A DNA stretch of 62,000 nt from Diphasiastrum complanatum (taxonomy: Eukaryota > Streptophyta > Lycopodiopsida > Lycopodiales > Lycopodiaceae): positions 44,462,484 through 44,524,483 of the forward strand of contig CM055102.1 in the NCBI GenBank assembly GCA_029204225.1, read 5' to 3'. The position numbers and the translations under genes were made by a program. Each line of letters begins with the position of its first letter. Positions within the stretch are counted from its first letter, which is position 1. Below the pieces are notes generated by a model. The model was not told where the DNA came from. It was given only the letters and a program-made list of their open reading frames with translations, and ran no database searches. Positions 49,401 through 59,829 of this stretch are shown piece by piece.

Positions 49401-52400
49401 AAATCGATAAGCTAGTTAATACCAATGTTGCTTTGGATATAACATGCTATCAATAGTGGGAAGGTATGATACTTATTCCTTGAGGTGTTTGTTAACTACA
49501 GTATAAACCGAATGTTTGTGAGTTACAAGCGCACAAGGGTGATCGAGTGAAGGTGCACTATAGGGTAAGCATATATCTAGGCCAATCTGGCTCTCTATAG
49601 ATTCTTTAAAAGGACAGCTTGTAAACAATTTCCAAGGTTTTTCTAATAGAGTTTTGATTGTTGACCAGGTGATTTATAGTGTCTAAGGTCTATAAGTGGT
49701 AGAAGTTCGAATTATTTTGTCAATTGTGATTTGTATCTTCAAATACTTTTTAATGAAGAAAATATTTAAATATAGTAGCAAACTAGACAAATTTAAGTGT
49801 CAAAAGTAAAGGATTTTGAGTGTTGTGGATGACATCTCATGAATCAAAGCTTTCAGGGGTCTCTTACAAGTGGGAGCGTATTTGACGCAAGCTATGACAG
49901 AGGGGAACCATTTGAGTTCCTGTTGGGTTCAGGCCAGGTTATTAAAGGTTGTTCCTTTTCAAATTTCACTCATGCCTTGCTTATTGTAATCTGATTTCTA
50001 GATGGAGCTTAGTTAGATCACCTGTGAATATTGGATATCGTAGCTACTAGCAGAATCAACAGTCTAAATCACCTAACGGATCTGTATAATTTATTTTATC
50101 TATATCACCAGATATGGCACTGGTCTAAACAAAGGAACTCTGTAAATCTAATGTATATCATATTGTGGCTAGTGCAATATATATTGTGTGCAAGTTGATT
50201 ACTTCTCATTTAAGTGATTTTTGTGTAATCGTCATATGAAGTCCTATAGTGTTGTGATCTAATTAAGTAAGAGTGTTATACATAAAAAACTACTATGGAT
50301 AAAGATAAAGGATTAACTAGCCAAAGTAAAGCGGATCCCTACTATGTTCTCATGATATGTAAACCTAAGAGATGATACAATGGAATGAGTATAGATATAA
50401 CTGTACAACAAACAAACAAGTAAAAATTGTCTGATAGATGAGGTCACAAAGGTTTTCAGCCAAAGAAAGCAAGGATAGATGATGCTGCAGGCGCAAAGAA
50501 GGCCCTGTTCGTATGAGCTCTAGATTTGTGCAGTCTCCTGGTTATTAAACTCGGTCTTGAGGCAATACATTGTTGCCGGTCTCAGTGAAGCGTCTGACAG
50601 CGTCATAGCCTCCTCAAGTAATCTGGGTTTGGGAGTCTTGGTGTCCATACTGACCTCTCTAGCATATATCTCTATGGAGCAGAAACATCTCACGCAGCAT
50701 CAATGCCACACATTGAGGGTTTGTATACGAAATAAGTGAATGCAGTGTGATTGGAGAATCATGGAAAGGACAACAATAGCATCCTCTGATCTCATAATAA
50801 ACATGGCAACTGAATAGGAAACGTTCCTCAGACTCCACCTGCCCCAATGTGCATATCTGGCAAAGTCTACTCATGTGAGGAATGCCCTGGAAGCGCCCTG
50901 TCTCCACATATAAATGGTGTGAGGAAACTCGGAACTGTCCCAATGTAAATCTATGGCAGTGTGAGAGTTCACTATTACAAATAACGAGGTAGAACTGGGA
51001 CCCTGAAGACTGACACTATCCATCTTGAGGAAATTGGAACGATAGAAATCTGGTTTGACTCCTAGAGGTCCCTGCCAAGTCACCCGTAATATGTACGACA
51101 GATAACCCCTCTGAAGTACTGAAGGGACTCCTCTGGTAAATCTAAAATAGCAATGTTGTAAGTACATAGGAGACGGGAAGCATGGGAGTACATGATAACC
51201 AATGACCCCGGTGATGAAGCTGCTAAGAAGAGAGAAGAGCTATCTGGATAACGTGAAACCAGGAGACTCGTCACTCTCTGCATGTATGTAATCAACCTGA
51301 AAATACTTTCTTGGACTTAATGTCTGTATATCCTTGTACCTGTTACTTGTAAAGACGTGTTAGCAGGGCCATCTAGTAACTGGGCTTCATGCACAGTTTA
51401 TCTAAGCTGACCGATGCTCATTATTTATTAATGAATTGGGTTGCAGGATTTTATGGTTTTGAATTTGTGGAATCTTGCTTGTTTGTGAGGATCCCTACAG
51501 ATTAGATCAGCCATGAGCGTAAATTCCTAGTCTCAGGTGAGGATAATTTACTGTATTAAATGTAACTTTTGCATGTTCCAGGCTGGGACCAAGGTCTTCT
51601 GGGCATGTGTGTTGGGGAGAAGCGGAAACTCAAAATTCCGTCAAAACTTGGCTATGGTGCTCAAGGCTCACCTCCCAAAATACCAGGTGAGTGATTCCAT
51701 GCATCTTCGGAAGCATTTTTACTGCCACTGGATATATGTTTTGGTTGTCCAATTAAATTCAGAACAGGAACCATAATTTCAGCCTTCTAACCTGTTGACT
51801 ATCTACAGAAAAGTGCTCTATACAAAGTATTCTTTATATTGAAGTTGGAAATTTGTACTGCATTTTGCAGCTGAATGTGAAGTTATTACCGATTAGCTTT
51901 CCTTAGTTTTTTGTTGGTTTAGCACAAATGGGGTTTTTGTTTATTTTTAGAACCTATGCTGTTGATATGTTTCACGTCAATCTTGTAGACCACCGCAAGG
52001 TGTTTTTGATCTATCCTTCAATTCCAATACATTTCCAGCCCATAGTGAGCCCCTTGAATAAACTTAGGTTCGTTCAGTCATTCATGTACATTGACATGTA
52101 AAACAGAAATATATGATCCTGCCCAACTTCTGATTGAAATATGGATCCTGAAGCCCAATTAGAATTTGGGCAATTTGCCTACAGTAAGCCAAGCTAATGA
52201 CTATCAACTTTTGATGAAATTAGATGTGTGGACTAGAACCTGAGGTTTAGAAAGGCACTAGCCACAGGCTTGACATGGCCAACTGAACAAACGACTTTGA
52301 CGAATATGGCAATCACTCGTTTCTGGGATTTTTCTGTTAGTCCGTCAGTGAGCACTTCCTTAGATTTGTACATTGTCCTTTCTGGTTGATAGTTGCGTAA

Positions 52401-52507
52401 CAACAAAAAGGTTTCTGATTGCAGGTGGAGCAACTCTTATTTTTGACACCGAACTGGTTGCTGTAAACGGAAAAACAAAGGGTACTGAGGTGAAAAGTGA
52501 TTTGTAG
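29853..52507 (+). CDS. Secretory-pathway FKBP-type peptidyl-prolyl cis-trans isomerase (FKBP15/FKBP2 type), six exons
   Basis: Exons: 29853-29955, 38118-38167, 49502-49564, 49857-49947, 51582-51686, 52425-52507, all GT-AG with matching phases (1, 0, 0, 1, 1), giving 164 aa. Residues 1-33 form a signal peptide (basic MRR, long Phe/Leu core, Ser/Ala end), so the product should enter the ER. The single FKBP domain starts at [13 protein letters not shown] and keeps the residues lining the FKBP12 active site: Tyr of VHYR, FD of VFDAS, FEF, V-I and W of QVIKGWD, Tyr of LGYGAQGSP, Phe of LIFDTELV. It should catalyse prolyl isomerisation of secretory proteins and probably bind FK506; both follow from the family. 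Length matches plant FKBP15 proteins. The C-terminus is KSDL, resembling but not equal to KDEL retrieval signals. Exon 1 and the 38117 acceptor are inferred from phase and homology; a competing acceptor at 38094 exists. An AAATAA at about 52543 is a possible poly(A) signal. Confidence 0.9.
32888..33396 (+). mobile_element. Gypsy-type 5' LTR with primer-binding site (truncated element)
   Basis: A segment of about 495 bp begins TGTCATGCCC, close to the TGTCACGCCC start common in plant gypsy LTRs, and ends GGACTTTATA. Then comes TGGTATCAAAGCC at 33384-33396, which matches the tRNA-iMet primer site with one difference. It has a GC-richer composition than the surrounding intron. No gag or pol and no second LTR follow, so the element is a truncated 5' end. 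Confidence 0.75.
34387..34426. repeat. (TC)n microsatellite
   Basis: About 40 bases of uninterrupted TC in intron 1 of the FKBP gene. Confidence 0.95.
36201..36287 (+). other. Exon-like 87-bp block in FKBP intron 1
   Basis: A strong acceptor (T-rich tract, CTCATTGTAG) precedes 87 bases ending in a donor-like ATCCAG|GTTTGT. Read in phase 0 it is 29 open codons including [20 protein letters not shown], basic and hydrophilic with protein-like composition. Spliced into the FKBP mRNA it would be read in another phase and hit a stop, so it does not fit as a coding FKBP exon. I do not recognise the peptide. It may be a captured exon of another gene, a regulatory (poison) exon, or chance. Confidence 0.35.
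38640..39802 (-). pseudogene. Old gypsy gag relic, host of the chromovirus insertion
   Basis: On the minus strand successive frames give [20 protein letters not shown] and [15 protein letters not shown], resembling the retrotransposon gag core, then near 39055-39020 a zinc knuckle [13 protein letters not shown] in which the last Cys is replaced. At least two frame changes and several stops are present. The upstream part of this gag should continue to the right of the chromovirus, after 46474. Confidence 0.7.
39803..39807. repeat. Target site duplication GTGCC (left copy)
   Basis: GTGCC precedes the left chromovirus LTR and recurs at 46470-46474 after the right LTR. It is the evidence for the exact LTR ends. 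Confidence 0.85.
39808..40258 (-). repeat. Chromovirus 3' LTR
   Basis: 451 bp, beginning AGTTATGAACG and ending GTCCATAACT on the plus strand. It contains internal near-repeats of AGGGCCCAAGGCC with ATAATATGGTCTAAATGTC. Confidence 0.95.
40309..42552 (-). pseudogene. Chromovirus pol, 3' part: RNase H, integrase, chromodomain
   Basis: Reading the minus strand from about 42540: end of RT ([14 protein letters not shown]), RNase H with [13 protein letters not shown] near 42210 and [11 protein letters not shown], integrase zinc-binding region (HFGFQKSY, later CPFC) near 41650-41520, and the integrase core with DISMYFI, DRDSKFR and [13 protein letters not shown]-terminal ILQV...[15 protein letters not shown] matches a chromodomain. 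The frame stops at 40456 where the chromodomain's conserved Trp codon is TGA instead of TGG, and reading on gives about 48 more open codons to about 40309. So one substitution shortens the protein. The chromodomain is thought to steer integration toward marked chromatin in this clade. Confidence 0.92.
42546..44129 (-). pseudogene. Chromovirus gag-pol, middle part: zinc knuckle, protease, reverse transcriptase
   Basis: A Pro/Ser-rich linker leads to the zinc knuckle [14 protein letters not shown] (about 43949-43908), the protease [12 protein letters not shown] (about 43680) and the reverse transcriptase with [33 protein letters not shown] and YFDDILVFS near 42615, so catalytic residues of protease and RT are present. 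The frame is lost at about 42550, in the RT connection, where the sequence continues in another frame. The first ATG at 44129 is only the first Met after the upstream frame change, not the real start. Confidence 0.93.
44130..45001 (-). pseudogene. Chromovirus gag (5' part of polyprotein)
   Basis: It starts at the ATG at 45001. An acidic/Gln-rich N-terminal helix and a Pro/Gly/Phe-rich linker (about residues 60-120) precede the gag core with [19 protein letters not shown] and the hallmark ATWWRVY (about residues 141-180). Near 44130 the reading frame must change to reach the zinc knuckle; the original frame continues to 43673 without gag-like features. Gag packages the RNA in the cytoplasm. 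Confidence 0.9.
46007..46018 (-). promoter_or_regulatory. Chromovirus primer-binding site
   Basis: TGGTATCAAAGC on the minus strand starts at the base next to the LTR end. It fits tRNA-iMet with one mismatch, the same variant as at 33384. Confidence 0.9.
46019..46469 (-). repeat. Chromovirus 5' LTR
   Basis: 451 bp. It differs from the left LTR by a T/C near 46410 and a T/A near 46447 only, with the same AG...CT ends. Confidence 0.95.
47906..48042 (+). repeat. 29-bp direct repeat pair
   Basis: An identical 29-bp sequence beginning GTCAATGGCCTACT occurs at 47906-47934 and 48014-48042. It brackets the left arm of the inverted repeat. Confidence 0.9.
47938..48143. repeat. 62-bp inverted repeat, 82-bp spacer
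   Basis: Arms 47938-47999 and 48082-48143 are reverse complements at 60 of 62 positions. The right arm is the sense copy of the gypsy integrase motif and the left arm is its antisense copy. Confidence 0.92.
48625..48846. mobile_element. hAT-type MITE, 222 bp, rich in GTTCC/GGAAC units
   Basis: The 8-bp direct duplication CTACAATC flanks it (48617-48624, 48847-48854), the length made by hAT transposases. The terminal inverted repeats are CTTAGTTGCCCGTTCCG and CTTAGAAGCCCGTTCCG (two differences). The interior has no ORF. Both ends hold overlapping palindromes of GTTCC/GGAAC, more than ten pentamers in all, around an AT-rich middle. GAA-CG-TTC-TG-GAA at 48784-48796 is a perfect three-unit heat-shock-element pattern. 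It lies in intron 2 of the FKBP gene, about 0.65 kb before exon 3. Confidence 0.88.
49948..51581 (+). other. FKBP intron 4 (1.6 kb)
   Basis: GTTGTT donor and TGTTCCAG acceptor. Most of the middle is occupied by a minus-strand retroelement relic. Confidence 0.9.
50650..51295 (-). pseudogene. Probable C-terminal relic of a reverse-transcriptase-bearing retroelement
   Basis: Two minus-strand frames give [22 protein letters not shown] followed by CQIC, a Gly/Glu linker and [15 protein letters not shown]. This resembles the Cys/His motif (CxxC...HFLFxCP) found after the RT domain of some non-LTR retrotransposons, with Arg where His is expected. The stretch to 51295 in another frame is probably the preceding part. 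No RT core is present. The family assignment is from pattern only. Confidence 0.45.
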
Positions 52508-53770
52508 CAAGATGATGTAGCATGCACAACTGTTCTCTTTCAAAATAAGTGCCACCAATTTTATGGCCAATCGTTGAGGATTTTTTTATGCCTTCAACTG
52601 AAGGTGTACGACTTGAAGAGAAATAGAGGTAGACATTTTGTCTGGCTATCTCATAAACCCTAACTTTTGGAGAAAACTCAGTTGGAGAAAATCATTATTG
52701 AAGGCTGTGCACAGAGGAATGCTTTGCTAGCTTTTGCAACTATGACTGTTTCTATCATTTGATAGGTATGGATCATTTCATTGTTTCTAATGACAAACGA
52801 TTCTACTCATGCTGTCTAGTTGAACTTAGGTCTCCTTAGAGTTTTGAGGCATCTTTTATTCGGGACAAGGTTCAACTTGATGTCTACTTTGGTTCATTGA
52901 ATGGTAACGAGCTAGAGGATTCAGTAACTAAAATATGGACATAAATTTAGACTGTACTAAAAAGTGAAATAAAAAAGTGAACTTAGTAGCTATCCATTTT
53001 GAAGAATGAGTCGTAACATGGTGGCACACTTTTTCACAAGCTGTGTAACACATGATTGCTTCAATTTTTGGTTTCTTTTAAGGCATGTGTTTTGAAAATC
53101 TATGATTTGATCCTCAATAGATATTTGTAGCAAGACAATGTTTGCAGTCCTTAGTAGACTGCTTAGTCGTTGCATAATGATGACATATTAGTATATAGTA
53201 CCGACCTCACCAGTTATGTTTGTCATGCTAAATCGTATCCTTTCAACTTTACAGCCATACTGATTGCACTGATTTTTTCTAAATGAAATCCATCATATCT
53301 TTGCCTTAACCCTACGTATGCCTTCATGTATGTATGTTCCTTCGGCGAGCTACACATTTAAGAAAATCTATGCATGAATTTGCCACAATTTTTGTCTCTC
53401 TTAATACTTTGTTTTGATGAGGTGAAAGATTTTGTTGGTCACCAAACTATTAAATATCATATGATGTTGTCAAATCCTTGTAGACATTGCTTTCATATTT
53501 ATCCAACTTTAATAAATGCTTGGTTGTTGAGATGATGCTACTGATAAGAGTTGCTGCTCTCTTATGCCAGGGTCAGGTGTCATATTCTATGAATCCATAG
53601 TACTTCATTCCTATGATAAACACTTACCACCTATGAAAAAATAATACTTGCAATAATCTATTCCTTGAAAAAGCGTCTAACTATTTACGACATTTTTCTT
53701 TTGAAAATGGACCTATTACAATAATCACCATTCTTTATGTTATCACAAAAACAAACACGATCTGGCTGAT
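52508..53770. other. 3' flank of the FKBP gene
   Basis: The 3' UTR must begin here. No further gene or element end is recognised before the gypsy relic. Confidence 0.55.
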
Positions 53771-53774
53771 TGCT

Positions 53775-54550
53775 AGTTTTGTTATGTTGATATCAAATAT
53801 TTCTTCTTGATAAAAGTGATGTAGTTGCTCATGCCTTATCTTGTCGTCCCATTTTATGTATGCCCTTACTACCGTTGTCTCAAATTGGTTCCATTCCTTG
53901 ATACTTACGCCCAACGTCATGATTTTTAAGATTATTATGCTGAGTAAAAATCTAGATTTCTATTTCCACTAAGTCTCTTGCATTGTTGAATGACACCCTT
54001 TCTTGTGTTGGTGGCCTTTTTTGGTTTCCAAAAGTCTTTCAACTGTCATCAAACTCATCTTTATTGGTCTAGTGTGAAGAGAGAACTACACCAACTAATT
54101 CTACTGTGTACATTTTGCACCAAAAATGAGTATTCAAAGTTTTAAAAGACAAGGACTCTTACAAACATAGCTTGTACCTCGCAAACAATAGACATATATC
54201 TCCATGGGATCTTTTTTAGGCCTTTTACAAATACAACATGATCATGCTTGTTTGAGTGTGGTAGATCGGTTTTTGAAGTAGGAATAATTATAATTGTTGC
54301 ACAATGGGTTTGCATCTTCTCGTCAAAAAAATTTCGTCTACATGTGTTACCATCTTTCATTTTCAATGATTGAGACAAGTGGTTTACTTCAAAGTTTTGG
54401 ATATGATAAATGGATACTCTCTATTCAAGTACTTATGAAGCTTACTTATCATTATGAGGCTGATGGTGAATATGATATTTTGAACTACATACATACAGTC
54501 TATTTACATTCATTTGGTTTTCTCTTTGGGGGCCATTGGGACTAAAATTT
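53775..54550 (+). pseudogene. Decayed gypsy pol: RNase H end and integrase
   Basis: In order, with frame changes: VVAHALSCRP near 53820 (family VVADALSRRP), FFGFQKSFN then HLYWSSVKRELHQL and CTFC near 54025-54115 (integrase zinc-binding region), HDHACLSVVDRFLK near 54240, FRLHVLPSFIFND near 54330, and ADGEYDILNYIHTVYLH near 54460 (family [18 protein letters not shown]). The segments line up with the same regions of the chromovirus at 40-46 kb, so it is an older relative. There are several stops. Confidence 0.82.
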
Positions 54551-54894
54551 ATGTCTAGCAACGTAGTCATAACAACTTTGTTAGTCATATATTTTTCAAT
54601 TCCTTTAACACGAGTTCTCACAAAATGTGCACAAAAGTGTGCATTTCAAACGCTTAGTCAAAAAATCATATGTCATAAATTATGATGAATCACATCAAAT
54701 CCTTTCACATGTGTGTTCTTCATATACACATTTATTGATTAAAAATTTTGAGACCTTCATTTTGAGCAACTTATTTGTAAGATATGATGTGTCAAACATG
54801 TGGGGGTATTGTTGAAATTTCAATATTTTCATATATGGGACTACATTATTGTGAATTTTACATTCAATTTTTTTGCCTCTCTAATTTTAAAAAT

Positions 54895-55320
54895 CCTACA
54901 TTGTTATAGAAACATGCCTATAAATCTTTTTGAATTTTGACGTCTATAGAGATAGATACATGCATCCAAAGTTATCCATTTAAGTGTTGATAAAAATCAC
55001 CAAAACTGGAAGTATCATATTTGAGTGTATAACATCATGATTTTAACAATATTTTTTTGAGTTGTCTACTTTAAACAGTATTATATGACCACGGGAACAT
55101 GTCTTTTCAATTTGGAGTTATGTAGAGATATTTAGGTGCATCTAAAATTATCCTTGTCAAGTGTTAAAAATTCTTGAAAGGTGCTAAAAAGTTGCAGCTC
55201 TTTTGGAGGCGCTTTTTACAACCCTTTCTTTGACTATCCACTTTAAAAAATTCTTTGACCATAGAAACATGCCTATAATTTTTTTTTTTGGAGTCCATGA
55301 AGAGTCAAGTCTAGTTCCAC
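54895..55320 (+). repeat. Three diverged units of a repeat of about 180 bp
   Basis: A module reading roughly 'gaaacatgcctataa...ttttggagt...tagagat', followed in the first two copies by 'gcatccaaagttatcc' and a 'aagtgtt...aaaatt' stretch, starts near 54903, 55092 and 55261. The third copy is cut short. Similarity is moderate. Confidence 0.6.
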
Positions 55321-55629
55321 ATACAATTGAAAGATTAGAAATTCAATCATTTGATGGCATGTTATGTTGTGACCAAGGGCTTTGCGCACACAAAAGTGTG
55401 CTGAAAACAACTCTAGTAAGCTCACAACTAGACTCCAACGCTAATTGACATGCCTACGCATCCCGACAGTACACCAAATATTGTGACAACATTTGATCAA
55501 TGAGTAGTTCTTTATGATGCATGAAAAGCTATTTTGAGAGTGGCCTACACAACAACAATACAAAACTACAACTAATAAATGTTGACGAGGTGTAGAAAAG
55601 CCATGATGTTCCAATTACTTAATCATTAA

Positions 55630-55771
55630 TGAATACTAATGATTACTCATGCTTGTGAAATTTTTCATATAAGTCTCTTGAGAGTTGTTGCTTGTAATGA
55701 TGAATACTAATGATTACTCATGCTTATGAAATTTTTCATATTAGTCTCTTGAGAGGTTTTGCTTGTAATCA
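55630..55771 (+). repeat. 71-bp tandem duplication
   Basis: Two adjacent 71-bp units (55630-55700, 55701-55771) differ at only a few positions. Confidence 0.9.
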
Positions 55772-58700
55772 TGAATATTATGTTTTTGTTTTTCCCAATG
55801 ACTCAAAATTATTCCCATTTATCCTTGTTGCCATGCGTCAGGTTTGAGTTTGTTGAAGTTGAAGATAGCACCAGGTTCAATTTTTAATACAATGGAATGA
55901 CCGACCTATTGATGATGCCACATGTGAGTCTATTGATATGTTTGTGCACACACTGCCATATAGGATCAAGATAGGGCTCTTGCAGTCACCTTGCAGTCTT
56001 GGATAACACATGAATGTAGTTTTATTTTGGTTTATGCTCTCTTTTGTAAGCCTAGATTGAGAGCAATATTTTGAATTAGGAAAAAGTTCTATACAAATTT
56101 ATATGACCTTTGGACAATTACTTTGTATTGTCCCGTTAAGGATATCTTTGTCTTTGAATACACCGATCAAGACCTCTAAAGTCACTTACAGGTAGGTGGG
56201 CCACTTTTGTGTATTGATTAGTATTGTCTTAATTGAAAAATCCCTCGGATTGGCATCTTACTATGGAAAGGTAAGCGGGTATTGGGGCTACAACTTTTGA
56301 TGTGAAGTTCCTTCATTGAAACTTTTGCAGTTATATTCTCTTTTATGGCTTGTAATCGATGTTTATTTAATATTTTTAATTAGAGCTCACTTTTAGATTG
56401 TCTCTTACTATCTTCTAAGCTAAAGTGATTCTATATTTGTAAAATTTTGTTCGTAAGTGTCAACTTGTCACATCAATTCATATACACATTTTTATGTTCA
56501 ACATTTGTCTTACTACAAGCATATAGACTGTGAAATCTTTGTGGAATATCTTCAATTTGATGAAAGTCACATTCCCTAGGAAAGAATATTGTCGTCACAT
56601 GTTGCAACTAAGATGTTGTAATCTGAAAATTATATATGTGCCATATGCTTAGTAACTATGTAAATACTAGTTTTCTTTTTACTTCATTAGAGGGGTTCTA
56701 AACACTTTACAATGACTGTTTGTGAAAATTCTAGTATTTTTTTCTTTGATTTCGTTCGACATGTGGCCAATCAAGATGCATATATTTAAAATCTACATAA
56801 CTTAGCTCACATAGATTAAGAAATAGAAATATATTTTTGAAAATTTTCAATTTGCTACTAGGAAGTATGGAAGCATTCCATTGGTTGGCTTTGACTACCC
56901 TGAACGTGCTAGTCTGCCCAATGACAATACCTTAGGTTAAAAATAATTAACTATACTAGTTGATATAATGCAAAACCAATAACTACATTAGTTTATAGGT
57001 TGTAGTTTAGCAGTAGGCACAATAACCATATGTTGTTGTTGTGATCTTTATCACTTGGTTACATTTGATAAGACTAATGGGACTTTGAATCTAAAACTAA
57101 GACAAAAGATTTGAGAATTTGGCTTTCAGCTTGTGGCAATCACTATGGCAAGAAGACCAAGATCCAAAATTGACTATGTGATCCTTCACAATGAAAAAGA
57201 TGAAGCTTGCATTTGAAAACCAACAAGATACATGAAAAATTCATGAGTTTTGTTGCATCCATCCTCATTTCAAAAGCAATACGTTTGATGATGTCTATAG
57301 AAATATATCAGACTCTATTACAAATTACCTTTGCAAGATCAACTTCATCCTAAAGTTTATACCACTTAAAAAAGGGTTTGGCGTTGTACAATGTATACCA
57401 GTCATAGCTGAATAAATCATTTTGCTTGGGGGTCTAAAACATTAGCAACATATTCAATCAAACATATAATGGATACATAATTACAATAAAAAATGATTTA
57501 GAGCTGAGTTTGAAATTCTTAGAATTTACCTCAATGCTCAAAATATTCACTTCTCTTTGTATCTCGGAATATATTTCATGACAATGCTTAATACAAAATC
57601 ACAAGACAAATCATATAAAAAATGAGAGATAGTATGAAAGTATTATTCAATGTATGTAGTATGACATAATACAAATTTTATGACTTACTTTGTATGATAG
57701 GACATATTAGATGCTTCACAATAGGTGAACACTCATTAAAAAGGCATTTGCAGAATCAATCATCATCCTTTCTAAGAGAAATAGAAAAGGAGGAGCCGAG
57801 AAAAAAAATTCCCTTATAGATTAATTTGCAATTGAACATTGCAACAGCCATAATCGATCTATTATAGAGTCGATTATTGAAGATGTTCTATTTTTAAGTT
57901 CTTCACAAAAAAAAATGTCATATTTAAGGCTGTAATTAATTTTGTCTATCCTAAACTCACAAGACATGTCAACATTTGAGATATACTTCTCAAATTAAAA
58001 GGAATTGATCAAAATCTATGAAAGGCTTAATTACAACCATACTTATTACTAAGTGAAAATTATTAGTATCTATACTTGTACAAATATCCAAAACTTTTGT
58101 AGGAATATCTACAATAATATCTACATTGGTGTCATCTACAACAAATGGAAAGGAATTAGAAAACACCATATGTTTGACTTTTCCCTTTGACTTGGTGTTC
58201 TTTTAAGGGTCCCTTTGTTTCTTGGGCCTCTTTGTTGTGAGGTCAGATCTACTAAGGGGGGCTTTCTCCTGGTTGAAGGCTCCCCTCAGTGCAAAACATA
58301 GTACCTATGTCTGAGCCTGCAAATCAGCTAGAAGTCTTTGGACATCTTGATTACTCACTTGGAATGTATAGTGAGCAGAAGGAATCCTCAAAGAAGAGGC
58401 ACTAATAATTCTCAACAACCTTTTGGAGGCATTGAAGAGAGCCTGGAGAGTCCAAAGTCCAAAGTCCTCTCTGGTAATTTGGCACACCATTCCCATGAAT
58501 GATGCTTTAGGAATAAGGGACTTGGTGCTTTAGAAATGAGAAACCCAATGGATTTCGGATATATATATATTTTTATCTCAAACATCCATCTACTTCTCTT
58601 TTCCTTATGTTCCGTGCTAAGTGGAAGCATAGCAAGAAGGGCAACAAGCTATCATCTAAAGAACTCAATTATGGTCTATTGGCCCTACTCATATTGCTTT

Positions 58701-58829
58701 TGTGTGTGAAGTAGATAGGGCGAAGAGTAGTTAGTTACGAGTATACCAACTAATTGAAGGCAACTCGCGCCTTGAAATATAGTGAGAAGCCTATTCAAGG
58801 TACCTCATTGCTAGGCTCAATTTTTATGA

Positions 58830-59262
58830 AAGCTTCAACCATCTATGGATTAGTTGTATCTTTAGCACTAGACATCAGCATTTCTGAATGGCTACCTTGA
58901 GGAAGAAGTCTGTATGCTCCAGCCACAAGGGTTTGTTGTGAAAGGTCAAGAGGACAAAGTACGCAAGCTGCGAAAGGCATTATATGGTCTGAAACAAGTG
59001 CCACGAGCATGGTATGGTCGTATAAATAGCTACTTGCTACTAAATGGTTTTGTAAGAACAAATTATGACCCTAATCTCTATGGATTTACTAGTGGTGATA
59101 GTGTTGCATTAGTTGTGCTATATGTCGATCATATCATTATAATAGGAAATGATGAGGACTTGATAAAGTCAAACAGGTCTAGTCTGTGTAAGCATTTTGA
59201 GATGACTGATTTGGATTTGATGCATTATTGTGTAGGCATATAAGTATGGCAAAACGCGGCCG
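58830..59262 (+). pseudogene. Copia reverse transcriptase, first piece
   Basis: After one frame change, AFLNGYLEEEVCM leads into PQGFVVKGQEDKVRKL, ALYGLKQVPRAWYGRI and VALVVLYVDHIIII, where the copia YVDD is YVDH, then EMTDLDLMHYCVGI. It ends at about 59262, in the VWQN motif, where the sequence switches to an unrelated segment. Confidence 0.88.
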
Positions 59263-59825
59263 ATGAGGGACTATCCGGTCCCATACTTGGCTTTCCGCTC
59301 CCGTAAGCCAGCTTCACAACATAGCGGTGGTCACGTTGCTTTGTTCATATGTGGAAGACAAGCTCAATAGCAATGTCATAATTGTGTCTTGATCGTCGAT
59401 GGTTGATTCAGCGGCTGCCATTTGCTGCAAGATTCTTAAACTGGTTAACGTGATTTTGAATTGAATCACCATTCGACATCTTGAGTGTAAAAAATTTCCT
59501 TCTGAGATGAAGTCACGTCCCTCACATCATATAGTGTGCTCAGGATTTCCCATACTTCTTTCAAAGTTTGAGCTTCAGATAAGTGTCTGATATATTGAGA
59601 ATGATAAGTGCAAAAGCTTTACCATCCTTCGATTTCCATTTAGAGTCGATCGTGTCGTCTTCAAGCTTCAATTTGATACCTATGACAACATCCCACGACT
59701 CCTTGGCGATTAACAAGATCTTCATCTTAAATTTCCACAAATAGTAATTGGATCCATTAAGCTTGTCTAGTATGAGACTGGCTTTATTTTGAGAATCCAT
59801 CTAAAAATTAGTCTGTCAAAAAATC
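59263..59825 (-). pseudogene. Inverted copia gag fragment inserted in the copia RT
   Basis: On the minus strand an ORF from 59800 begins MDSQNKASLILDKLNGSNY and YLWKFKMKILL, the N-terminus typical of copia gag. Past its stop further gag-like residues (TLKEVWEIL) appear in another frame to about 59470. The segment 59263-59400 is GC-richer and unassigned. It has the opposite orientation to the RT pieces on both sides. Confidence 0.75.
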
Positions 59826-59829
59826 TATG

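Larger units (their letters stand above)
38168..49501 (+). other. FKBP intron 2 (11.3 kb)
   Basis: It runs from GTAAGG to CTACAG. More than two thirds is transposon: a gypsy gag relic, a nested chromovirus, gypsy pol relics with a hairpin, and a hAT-type MITE, each listed separately. The segment 46475-47400 has an imperfect GC-rich run of GGCTAGTTGGC-like repeats near 46760-46965 but no gene. Confidence 0.85.
54560..58820. other. Long non-coding stretch with local tandem repeats
   Basis: No protein-coding gene is recognised on either strand. Besides the two tandem repeat clusters it is AT-rich without element ends I can support. Confidence 0.5.
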
